Shown: one piece after another, positions 1 through 7,094 of the stretch
Layout of the letters: each line of letters opens with the position of its first letter
Numbering within the stretch: the first letter of the stretch is position 1
DNA from: Frankiales bacterium
GTDB lineage: Bacteria; Actinomycetota; Actinomycetes; Mycobacteriales; SCTD01
Direction: 5' to 3'
Assembly: GCA_025465145.1 (NCBI GenBank)
Contig: JAODNS010000199.1
Span: 1-7,692, forward strand
Length of the DNA: 7,692 bases
Program-made: the position numbers and the translations under genes
Notes under the pieces: model-generated
Databases searched by the model: none
What the model was told of the DNA's origin: nothing
Seen by the model: only the letters and a program-made list of their open reading frames with translations

Positions 1-1399
1 CGCGAAGCCGGGTGCCGCCAAGCCCGGCGCCGCCGGCATCCCCGGCGCGAACGGCACCGTGGCGCCCGGAGCCAACGGCGCGCTGCCGACCACCGTGCGG
101 CCCGGGCAGGTCGTGCAGGTGCCCGACTACGGGCTGAAGACGCAGGGCGTCACCGACAAGAGCGTCAAGATCGGCCTCGACTACAACAAGTCCGGCTGCG
201 GCGACGCCGGCGCGCTCGAGGCAGCCCTCGGCCCGGCCGTCGTCGGCGACCCGGAGAAGGCGGTCAAGGCCTTCACCCGCGCCGTCAACGACAGCGGCGG
301 CATCCGCGGCCGCACCTTGTCCGCCGTGACCGTCGACGACGGCGGCCTGCAGTGCCCGGAGCGCAACACCGCCGCCGCCGTCGAGATGGTGGACCAGCAC
401 AAGGTCTTCCTGTCGCTCGTCGGACTGCACGACGTGGGCGACGCCGTGATCAAGCGGCACATCCCGATCTGGGGTGGCCGCTTCACGAAGGCGGAGCAGG
501 CGGCCCGGGGCATCGGCCAGTTCCAGCTGTTCCAGGACGCCGACGCCGACTTCGCCAACTGGGCGTCGTTCGGGAAGAACTACCTGGGGACCAACTCGAC
601 GAACAAGCGCGCCTGCTTCGTCCACCCAGACACCGCGGACTTCAACAACCAGGAGAAGATCCTGGTCGCGAAGATGCGCGACAACGGCCTCGCGTTCGCC
701 GACTTCATCCGCTATGCCGACGACGCCTCCACCGGCCAGCAGCAGGCGACGTCCGCTGTCATCCGCATGAAGGGCAAGTGCGAGCAGGTCTGGTTCCTCG
801 CCAACAACGCGATCGGGATGATCTTCTTCGCCAACGCCGCGGAGCAGCAGGACTGGCACCCGACGTACACCTTCACCGGTCGCACTGCGCTCATCGACTC
901 CGCCCTCGGTGGCAGCCTGATGAACCAGAACCAGTGGAAGAACGCCGTCGGGCTGTCGCCTCGGGTGCAGCCGGGCGACCACCCGAAGGAGGGCAACTGC
1001 AAGCGGACGTACGAGAAGTACTACCCGGGTGACGGGCTCTCCGGGTCGGCGTCGGTGCTGATCGTCTGTCAAGCCATCCTGACCTCCGCGGAGGCGATGA
1101 ACCGCGCCGTCGACCTCACCGGCACGCTCACCGCGAACTCGCTGCAGGTCGGCATCAACGCGATCAAGCGAGACTTCTACTGGGACTCGCACGTCCCGAT
1201 GACGTACACGATCCCGACCTCGCTCAGGAACGGCTTCGACTTCACCGGCTACGACCACCAGACGGTCGTGAAGTGGCCGGCCAGCGGCGGCGACTACGTC
1301 TTCCCCGAGTACCCGAAGTACTGGACCCGCTTCGGTGCGGGCGGTTCCGGCGGCGAGGACCTGCGTCCCTTCTTCAACAAGAGCTGGAAGAAGCCGTAG
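1..1399 (+). CDS. ABC transporter substrate-binding protein, LivK-like (5' partial)
   Basis: This is the extracytoplasmic receptor of a Liv/HAAT-type ABC importer, which captures solute and delivers it to the permease encoded next. The reading frame is open from base 2 and stops with TAG at 1397-1399, giving 465 visible residues. Numbered from base 2, residues 1-49 are a Gly/Ala/Pro-rich linker. The type-1 periplasmic-binding fold then begins with the strand-like VKIGLDYN at about 55-62, followed by a family-like GGIRGR turn. Signal peptide and true start lie off the left edge. A GTG at 59 is in frame but sits inside the linker and lacks a signal peptide, so I do not accept it as the start. 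Six cysteines (66, 118, 205, 260, 333, 356) could form three disulfides in an exported protein. The class is well supported by fold pattern and by the adjoining LivHM permease. The ligand is unknown, and family membership does not imply amino acids. Confidence 0.88.
   Translation, partial: AKPGAAKPGAAGIPGANGTVAPGANGALPTTVRPGQVVQVPDYGLKTQGVTDKSVKIGLDYNKSGCGDAGALEAALGPAVVGDPEKAVKAFTRAVNDSGGIRGRTLSAVTVDDGGLQCPERNTAAAVEMVDQHKVFLSLVGLHDVGDAVIKRHIPIWGGRFTKAEQAARGIGQFQLFQDADADFANWASFGKNYLGTNSTNKRACFVHPDTADFNNQEKILVAKMRDNGLAFADFIRYADDASTGQQQATSAVIRMKGKCEQVWFLANNAIGMIFFANAAEQQDWHPTYTFTGRTALIDSALGGSLMNQNQWKNAVGLSPRVQPGDHPKEGNCKRTYEKYYPGDGLSGSASVLIVCQAILTSAEAMNRAVDLTGTLTANSLQVGINAIKRDFYWDSHVPMTYTIPTSLRNGFDFTGYDHQTVVKWPASGGDYVFPEYPKYWTRFGAGGSGGEDLRPFFNKSWKKP
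5..34 (+). repeat. Two tandem 15-base units encoding KPGAA
   Basis: Bases 5-19 and 20-34 are tandem copies differing at two positions, both synonymous third bases, each encoding KPGAA. They lie in the linker of the solute-binding protein. The following codons continue with Gly every third residue for a short stretch (GIPGANG), giving a collagen-like look. The array may continue upstream of the window. Retained protein repeat with synonymous drift suggests selection on linker composition rather than a very recent duplication. Confidence 0.6.
1386..1390 (+). promoter_or_regulatory. Probable ribosome binding site for the fused permease
   Basis: GGAAG lies nine bases before the GTG at 1400, inside the last codons of the binding-protein gene. 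The upstream stop TAG directly abuts the GTG, so ribosomes finishing the first gene can reinitiate at once. Together with the strong LivH-like N-terminus right after this GTG, it supports 1400 as the start. Confidence 0.5.
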
Positions 1400-3361
1400 G
1401 TGGACCTCGTCCTGCTGGGACTCACCATCGGGATGGCCAACGCGCTCCTCGCGGTCGGCCTCGTCCTGATCTACATGTCCAACCGGGTCGTCAACTTCGC
1501 CCATGGCGAGATCGGCGCCTTCGCCGTCGCACTGATGCTCACGTTCACGCAGGTCCTGGACTGGAACTACTGGCTCGCGCTCCTCGCCAGCCTCGTCGGC
1601 ACCTGCGTGCTGTCTGCGGTGATCGAGCGGTCGGTCATCCAGCGGCTGTTCTCCGCGCCCCGGCTCATCGTGCTCATCGCCACCGTCGGCATCGCCCAGG
1701 TGGTCACGGTCGGGCGGCTGCTCCTGCCCAAGCCCGAGCAGGACGGCAAGGCGATCTTCGCCGGCGGCGGTGAGACCTTCCCCGTCCCGTTCGACCACCC
1801 CACGTTCACGTTCGGCCGGGTCGTCCTGCAGCCGCAGCACCTGATGGTGCTCGTCGTCGGGCCTCTCGCGGTGCTCGGCGTCGTCTGGTTCCTGCGTCGG
1901 AGCGTGTACGGGGTGGCGATGCGCGCCTCGGCGGAGAACGCGTCGCGCGCCCAGCTCCTCGGCATCCCGGTCCGGCAGGTGTCGACCCTGGCGTGGGTCA
2001 TCGGCGGCCTGCTCGCGGCGGTCGGGTCGATCCTGCTCGCGCCGGTCGTCGGCTTCTCCAGCACCGAGGCCGTCGGACTGCCGCTGCTGGCCCGCGGCCT
2101 GGCGGCGGCGACCGTCGCCCGTTTCGAGTCCGTAGGGCTTGCCTTCGGCGTCGGCCTGGCGTTCGGCCTGGTCGACCAGCTGGCCATCTTCTACACCGGC
2201 CAGAGCGGCGTCACCGATGCCATCGTCCTCGGCTGCGTGCTCGTCGTGCTGCTGCTCCGCCGGTTCGAGAAGCGTCGGACAACGGCTGCCGAGGAGTCCT
2301 CGTGGGCCGTCGCCGACCCGGTGCGGCCGCTGCCGCCCGAGATCGCGAGCCACGCGCGCTGGCGCCAGATCAGCCTCGGCACCGCCGTCGCGTGCGTCCT
2401 GCTCCTGCTCGCGGCCCCGCTGCTGCTGACCGCTTCCAGCACACTGCTGCTCGCCACCATCGCCGCCGTCAGCGTCGTGACAGTCGCGCTGACGATCCTG
2501 TCCGGCTGGGGCGGGCAGCTGTCGATCGGCCACTGGGCGCTCGCCGGCATCGGGGGCGTCCTGGGGTCCCGGCTGCACGAGGTCGTCGGGCTGCCGTTCT
2601 GGATCGCCTTCCTGGTCGCCGGCGTGCTCGGCGGCCTCGTGGCGCTCCTGCTCGGGCTGCCGGCGCTCCGCCTGCCGGGGCCGCTGCTCGCCGTCGTCAC
2701 CCTCGGCTTCGCCGTCGTGTGCTCGACCTGGCTGTTCGACCAGCCGTGGTTCCGCGGTACGGGCGTGCTCGACCGGCCGGCGTGGATCGGCATCGACAGC
2801 TACTACTACGTCTGCCTCGCCTTCCTCGTCGTCGTGCTGCTCGCGGTCCGCTCGCTGCAGCGCGGCCGCTTCGGGCGCAACGTCGTCGCCGTGCGGGACA
2901 ACCCGGTGCAGGCCGCGGCCATGGGCATCGCCGTCGTGCGCACGAAGCTCACGACGTTCGTGCTGTCCGGGACGCTCGCCTCGCTCGCCGGGTTCCTGTG
3001 GGCGGCAGGCGTCCGCACGGCGTCACCCGAGGCATTCCCGGCGTACCGCTCGCTCGGCCTGCTCGCCGCCGCCATCATCGGCGGGCTCGGCTCCGTCGGC
3101 GGCGCCGTGCTCGGCACCGCGTACTACCTCGGGATCCCGTACTTCGCCTCTGACGTGTCGCCGTACTTCGGCATCCTGTCCACCGGCATCGGCCTGCTCG
3201 TCCTCGTGCTGGTCCTGCCCGGCGGACTCGCCCGCATCGCCTTCGCGGTACGCGACCGCGCGGCGCTGCTGGTGACGGGTCTGGACGCCCGGCCGAAGGT
3301 GCAGCCGGTCGACCCCGTGGAGCCGGTGGCGACGCCGCAGCTGGTCGGAGCCGGCCGATGA
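1400..3361 (+). CDS. Fused LivH-LivM-type ABC transporter permease
   Basis: This integral membrane protein forms both halves of the translocation channel of a Liv/HAAT-type importer in one 653-residue chain; the halves are usually separate proteins of about 300 residues each. Residues 1-287 match LivH: an N-terminal helix leading to NFAHGE at 32-37, and a cytoplasmic ATPase-contact loop at about 170-189 (YGVAMRASAENASRAQLLGI). A charged linker follows at about 288-330. The LivM half starts near 331 and carries GQLSIGH at 372-378 and a second ATPase-contact loop at about 488-510 (FGRN..AVRDN..QAAAMGI). Many Leu/Val/Ala-rich helices separate these motifs. The C-terminal tail from about residue 615 is polar and Pro/Val-rich. 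The GTG start abuts the preceding stop, and the end overlaps the next gene by four bases. Each contact loop should bind one ATPase subunit, so two nucleotide-binding domains are expected. Confidence 0.95.
   Translation: MDLVLLGLTIGMANALLAVGLVLIYMSNRVVNFAHGEIGAFAVALMLTFTQVLDWNYWLALLASLVGTCVLSAVIERSVIQRLFSAPRLIVLIATVGIAQVVTVGRLLLPKPEQDGKAIFAGGGETFPVPFDHPTFTFGRVVLQPQHLMVLVVGPLAVLGVVWFLRRSVYGVAMRASAENASRAQLLGIPVRQVSTLAWVIGGLLAAVGSILLAPVVGFSSTEAVGLPLLARGLAAATVARFESVGLAFGVGLAFGLVDQLAIFYTGQSGVTDAIVLGCVLVVLLLRRFEKRRTTAAEESSWAVADPVRPLPPEIASHARWRQISLGTAVACVLLLLAAPLLLTASSTLLLATIAAVSVVTVALTILSGWGGQLSIGHWALAGIGGVLGSRLHEVVGLPFWIAFLVAGVLGGLVALLLGLPALRLPGPLLAVVTLGFAVVCSTWLFDQPWFRGTGVLDRPAWIGIDSYYYVCLAFLVVVLLAVRSLQRGRFGRNVVAVRDNPVQAAAMGIAVVRTKLTTFVLSGTLASLAGFLWAAGVRTASPEAFPAYRSLGLLAAAIIGGLGSVGGAVLGTAYYLGIPYFASDVSPYFGILSTGIGLLVLVLVLPGGLARIAFAVRDRAALLVTGLDARPKVQPVDPVEPVATPQLVGAGR
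3347..3350 (+). promoter_or_regulatory. Ribosome binding site for the MFS-ATPase fusion gene
   Basis: GGAG ends seven bases before the ATG at 3358. That ATG overlaps the permease stop as ATGA. Spacing and overlap favour 3358 over the in-frame ATG three codons later at 3367. Confidence 0.6.
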
Positions 3362-5379
3362 GCCCGATGACGCGGCTGCGCGACTACCTGGACGGCGAGG
3401 ACCCGAAGCCCGCCGCGGCGATGTTCGGCCTCAACGCGGTCGACGAGCTCGACAACGCCACCTTCATCTGGCTGGGCCCGATCATCGCGGAGTCCTTCGG
3501 CAAGGGCGTTGGCGCGTTCGGCGTCATCGGCATCCTCGTCCTCGTCGTCGCCCCGGTCGTCGCCATCCCGGTGTCCGTCCTCGCGGACCGCCGCGCCCGC
3601 ATGCCGATCGCGCTCGCGTGCGCCGCCTGCTGGGGGCTGTTCTCGCTCGCCTCTGCGGCCGCGTTCACCCTCACGCTGCTCGTCCTCGCCCGGATCGGGT
3701 CCTCGCTCGGACGCACCGTCAGCTACCCGGTGCAGCTGTCGCTGATGGCCGACTTCTACTCGCCGCGGGTGCGGGCCAAGGCCCTGGGCGTGCACGCGCA
3801 GGCCAACACCGTCGGCGCCATCTTCGGAGCCCTGGGCGCCGGCGCGATCGGCCACTTCGTGGGCTGGCGCGGGGCGTTCCTGTTCCTCGCGATCCCCACA
3901 GCGATCACGATCTTCCTGGTGCGGCGCGTCCGCGAGCCCGAACGAGGCGCGTTCGAGCGGCCGGAGACGGCCGAGCCGCTGCCGGTGCGGGAGGTGTTTC
4001 CGCGCCTGTACGCGATCCGGTCGCAGCGTTACGTCTGGTTCGGCGGCGTCTACGTCGTCGGCGCGACGCTCGGGTCGACGCTGATCCTGCCGTTCTACTT
4101 CAAGGACACGTACGACATCGGCGCGTTCGGCGTGGGTGTCATCGGCGCCGTCGCCGGGCTCGGCGCGATGGTGGCCACGTTCATCGGCGCGCGGATCGCG
4201 CAGGACCGGCTGAACGAGGCGCCGCGGGTCGGCGTCCGGTGGATCGCCTCCGTCGTGTTCGTCATCAGCGGGGTGCTCGTCCTGTTCGGGCTCGCCCCGA
4301 CGCTGTGGATCGCCGTGCCGATCCTGTTCGTGCTGTTCGCGCTCTTCGGCCTGGTGTCCCCGCTGCTCGCCGCGATCGGCACGCTGATCGCGCCGCCGGA
4401 GCTGCGCTCGTCCGCGTACTCGATCGGGCAGGTGATCTGGCTGCTCGGCGCGGTCCCCGCGCTGATCACCTCGCTGATCGCCGACGGGGCCGGCTACGGC
4501 TGGGCCTTCCTGTTCGCGGCCTGCGTCCTCGTGCGCGGCACGTTCCACATCCTGACGGTCGCCCGATACATCGACGCGGACGTCGCCCGCCGCGACCCGG
4601 AGCACATCGACGACGGCGCGCGCACGGACGACGACGGCAGCGTGCTGCTGCTGGAGACGAAGGACCTGACGGTCTCGTACGACGGCGTCCAGGTGCTGTT
4701 CGGCGTGGACCTGCGCATCCGCGAGGGCGAGATCGTCGCGCTGCTCGGCACCAACGGCGCCGGCAAGTCGACGACGCTCAACGCCATCAACGGGCTGGTG
4801 CAGCCGGACGGCGGCAACGTCTGGTTCGGCGGCGTGCCCATCACCGGCGAGCCGCCCGAGCGGACGACGGCCCGCGGCATCGTCCAGGCACCCGGCGGCC
4901 GCGGCATCTTCCCTGGCCTGACCGTCGAGGAGAACCTGCGGCTCGGTGCCTTCCTGCTCCGCAAGGACAAGGCGCTGCTCGCGCAGCGGCTGGACGAGGT
5001 GCTCGACGTCTTCCCGGCGCTGCGCCCGCTGCTCGGCCTGCGCGCCGGGTCCCTGTCGGGGGGGCAGCGTCAGCAGCTCGTCCTCGCGCAGGCCTTCCTG
5101 CTCAAGCCGAAGCTGCTGCTCATCGACGAGCTGTCCCTCGGCCTCGCCCCGGTGATCGTGCAGGAGCTGCTCGCGACGGTCCGCCGGCTGAACCGGGAAG
5201 GGATCACGGTGGTCCTCGTCGAACAGTCCGTGAACGTCGCGCTCACGCTGGCCGACCGCGCCTACTTCATGGAGAAGGGGCAGGTCCGCTTCGAGGGCCC
5301 GACGTCAGAGCTCCTGCACCGCGACGACCTGCTCCGCTCCGTCTTCCTCGGGGGCGATCCCGCCCTCGCGACCACCTGA
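3358..5379 (+). CDS. MFS transporter fused to a LivF-like ABC ATPase
   Basis: This 673-residue protein joins two transporter types. Residues about 20-405 are a 12-helix major facilitator: acidic TM1 (N26, D29, E30, D32), the MFS loop motif LADRRARMP at 75-83, R112 and GRTVSYP at 118-124 in TM4, then MADF..PRVRAKALG (130-144) and GWRGAF (169-174), with a second six-helix bundle at about 222-405. An acidic linker (406-428) leads to a LivF-like ATPase: Walker A GTNGAGKST 464-472, Q-loop Q510 followed by GIFPGLTVEENL, signature LSGGQ 566-570, Walker B LLLID 586-590 with catalytic E591, and Gln 623 in the VEQ motif typical of LivF. The ATPase presumably powers the preceding permease, while the MFS half may carry the same or a related solute. 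No frameshift or stop interrupts the junction. The usual LivF DEP after Walker B is DEL here. LivF alone is normally about 235 residues. Confidence 0.95.
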   Translation: MSPMTRLRDYLDGEDPKPAAAMFGLNAVDELDNATFIWLGPIIAESFGKGVGAFGVIGILVLVVAPVVAIPVSVLADRRARMPIALACAACWGLFSLASAAAFTLTLLVLARIGSSLGRTVSYPVQLSLMADFYSPRVRAKALGVHAQANTVGAIFGALGAGAIGHFVGWRGAFLFLAIPTAITIFLVRRVREPERGAFERPETAEPLPVREVFPRLYAIRSQRYVWFGGVYVVGATLGSTLILPFYFKDTYDIGAFGVGVIGAVAGLGAMVATFIGARIAQDRLNEAPRVGVRWIASVVFVISGVLVLFGLAPTLWIAVPILFVLFALFGLVSPLLAAIGTLIAPPELRSSAYSIGQVIWLLGAVPALITSLIADGAGYGWAFLFAACVLVRGTFHILTVARYIDADVARRDPEHIDDGARTDDDGSVLLLETKDLTVSYDGVQVLFGVDLRIREGEIVALLGTNGAGKSTTLNAINGLVQPDGGNVWFGGVPITGEPPERTTARGIVQAPGGRGIFPGLTVEENLRLGAFLLRKDKALLAQRLDEVLDVFPALRPLLGLRAGSLSGGQRQQLVLAQAFLLKPKLLLIDELSLGLAPVIVQELLATVRRLNREGITVVLVEQSVNVALTLADRAYFMEKGQVRFEGPTSELLHRDDLLRSVFLGGDPALATT

Positions 5380-5383
5380 TCCC

Positions 5384-5389
5384 AGGGAA
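5384..5389 (+). promoter_or_regulatory. Ribosome binding site for the secreted helical protein gene
   Basis: AGGGAA lies four bases before the GTG at 5394, within the 14-base gap after the fusion gene. It fixes the start of a frame that stays open upstream across the preceding gene, and it places a clean signal peptide at the N-terminus. Confidence 0.6.
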
Positions 5390-5393
5390 CCTC

Positions 5394-7094
5394 GTGCGCC
5401 GACGCCTCGCCCTCCTCCTGGCCGCCGCCACCGTCGTCACCTCCGCGACGTACGCGCTGGCGGCCCCGAAGACCGCCCGGCCGCTGCCGTGCAGCGGTCC
5501 GCTGGCCTGTGCCGACGACCGCGCGATGGTGGAGCTCGAGCGGCGCATCACCGACAACTTCCGCTTCGGCCAGGCGATCGAGATCGACTACCGCACGCCG
5601 GAGCGCACCCTCGGCGACGTCGCCAGCGGCTACGCCTGGGGCGACTCGGCGCTCTGGACCGGCGTCTACCTCGCCGGGGAGTCGATGCGCTACGCGGTCG
5701 CCAAGGACAAGCTGAAGCTGCTCGGCCCCGACGACGGCAAGCTCAAGGCGAAGGACGCCGCCGAGGACACCGCGCGCGCGTCGTGGACGGCGCAGCGCGA
5801 CGAGGCCCTGGGACGGGTGCGGACCATGACCGCGAAGTTCCACCTGCTGTCCCGGATCGGCCGGGAGTGGAAGACGAGCTTCTCGCCGAACACCTCGTAC
5901 GACCCGACCTCGCCCGCAGGCGGCCCGCCGTCGTTCGGCGGCGGCGTCTTCCAGGGCGAGGAGGGCATCCTCATGCGCGCCTGCGCGCCCGCCCCGTCCG
6001 AGACGCCGGACGGGATCGGCATCCAGCCCAAGGGCAACGCGCGGATCTTCGGCCCGTTCCGCTGGGAGGACGGGGTCGACTACTACTGCGAGACCGCGCC
6101 CAGCCGCGACAGCTACGCCGGCACGCTGTACGGACTGCTCTACGCGTACGACCTCGTCGGCAAGGACGACCCGGCCCTGTCGGCGCAGATCCGCGGCGAT
6201 GTGCTCGTCCTCGCCGGCCGCCTGGTCAAGTACGGCTGGAGCTTCCCCCGCCCGCACGGCAACGTGTCGGTGCCGAAGGCGCCCGTGCCGGTCCCGGTGA
6301 CCGGGTTCAACGGCCACGACTTCGACAACTTCTGGTCGCCGTACTTCATGCAGCAGGTGCCCTCCGCCCGGCTCAACGTCACGCAGAGCGCGCGGCACGT
6401 GGCGGCCGGCGGCACGCCCGAGGAGAAGGCGTTCTGGGATGCGGTCTGGGCCGAGGAGTCGGCCTCGCAGCTGCCGCTGCTGGCCGGGTCGATGGAGGTC
6501 GACGCCGCGCAACCGAACGACGGCTACTACAAGTACAACCTCAACCACCTGACGCTCGGCAACACGATCCGGCTCGAGTCCGACCCGATGCTCCGGGAGC
6601 TGATGCGCCAGGCGCTCGGCGTCATGGACAGGACCACCGGCGACGACGGCAACGCCCACTTCGAGTCGATCACCTTCGGCGCGTCCGGCGAGCCGAAGCG
6701 CATCGACGCCGCTGTCCAGCACCTCGGGCAGTGGCTGGACTACCGGCACGCCATCGAGTCGGGGCCGGTGAAGAACTCGCCCCGTTGCGGCGCAGACCTG
6801 GAGTGCGTCCCGAACGGCCAGCTCGACGTGGATCAGGACGGCACCGTCGTTCCCGTCCCGGACCCGGCCAACGGCAGGCTCCGGGCCCGGTTCCCGCTGC
6901 CGGTCGCGCAGCGCGCACCGCGCGACTTCCTGTGGCAGCAGCCCCCGACGCAGCTCGACGGCGCGGACGCGCCGACGCACCAGGCGCCGGGCATCGACTA
7001 CCTGACGCCGTACTGGACGATCCGCTACCTCACCGAGGTCGCCAAGCCGGCCGTGGCACCGTTGCCGGCGTGGGTCGGTCCGTCGCACCGCTGA
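5394..7094 (+). CDS. Secreted, mostly helical protein of unknown function
   Basis: I do not recognise this 566-residue protein with certainty. It begins with a clear signal peptide: RRR at 2-4, a hydrophobic core, and AxA (21-23) with likely cleavage after A23. There is no lipobox or later membrane helix, so it should be released outside the membrane. The mature part has repeated helix-like segments with conserved-looking polar/aromatic starts: YAWGDSALWTG (80-90), SRDSYAGT (237-244) leading into GLLYAYDLV, and HLTLGNTIRL (385-394). This spacing suggests an alpha/alpha-barrel (toroid) fold, as in six-hairpin glycosidases or epimerases, but that is inference. Six cysteines fall as pairs 33/39, 197/232 and 465/471, suggesting disulfides. 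Residues 478-490 contain an EF-hand-like DVDQDG loop. The gene follows the transporter after 14 bases, suggesting a role in substrate handling. The frame is open far upstream, but the GTG at 5394 is chosen for its ribosome site and signal peptide. Confidence 0.88.
   Translation: MRRRLALLLAAATVVTSATYALAAPKTARPLPCSGPLACADDRAMVELERRITDNFRFGQAIEIDYRTPERTLGDVASGYAWGDSALWTGVYLAGESMRYAVAKDKLKLLGPDDGKLKAKDAAEDTARASWTAQRDEALGRVRTMTAKFHLLSRIGREWKTSFSPNTSYDPTSPAGGPPSFGGGVFQGEEGILMRACAPAPSETPDGIGIQPKGNARIFGPFRWEDGVDYYCETAPSRDSYAGTLYGLLYAYDLVGKDDPALSAQIRGDVLVLAGRLVKYGWSFPRPHGNVSVPKAPVPVPVTGFNGHDFDNFWSPYFMQQVPSARLNVTQSARHVAAGGTPEEKAFWDAVWAEESASQLPLLAGSMEVDAAQPNDGYYKYNLNHLTLGNTIRLESDPMLRELMRQALGVMDRTTGDDGNAHFESITFGASGEPKRIDAAVQHLGQWLDYRHAIESGPVKNSPRCGADLECVPNGQLDVDQDGTVVPVPDPANGRLRARFPLPVAQRAPRDFLWQQPPTQLDGADAPTHQAPGIDYLTPYWTIRYLTEVAKPAVAPLPAWVGPSHR

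Noticed and set aside
1993..3153. 386-codon + strand frame inside the permease gene.
   Set aside because: It is an out-of-frame Arg/Ala/Gly/Pro-rich shadow of the clear LivHM fusion.
3124..4605. Long open frame on the - strand (493 codons) opposite the permease end and the MFS half.
   Set aside because: The product is Arg/Asp/Glu/Gly/Ala-rich low complexity with no domain, and it lies opposite clear transporter genes. It is a typical GC-rich antisense shadow.
3618..5393. Upstream extension of the gene-4 frame, which stays open back to 3618.
   Set aside because: This part overlaps the MFS-ATPase gene in another frame and encodes Arg/Ala/Gly/Pro-rich low complexity. The GTG at 5394 has a ribosome site and a signal peptide, so the upstream part is not coding.
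5380..5393. Possible terminator or promoter between the MFS-ATPase gene and the secreted protein gene.
   Set aside because: The gap is only 14 bases, contains a ribosome site, and shows no inverted repeat or T-run.
5262..7088. Long open frame on the - strand (608 codons) opposite the secreted protein gene.
   Set aside because: The + strand carries a signal peptide, ribosome site and globular sequence. The antisense product is Arg/Val/Gly/Ala-rich without recognisable motifs.
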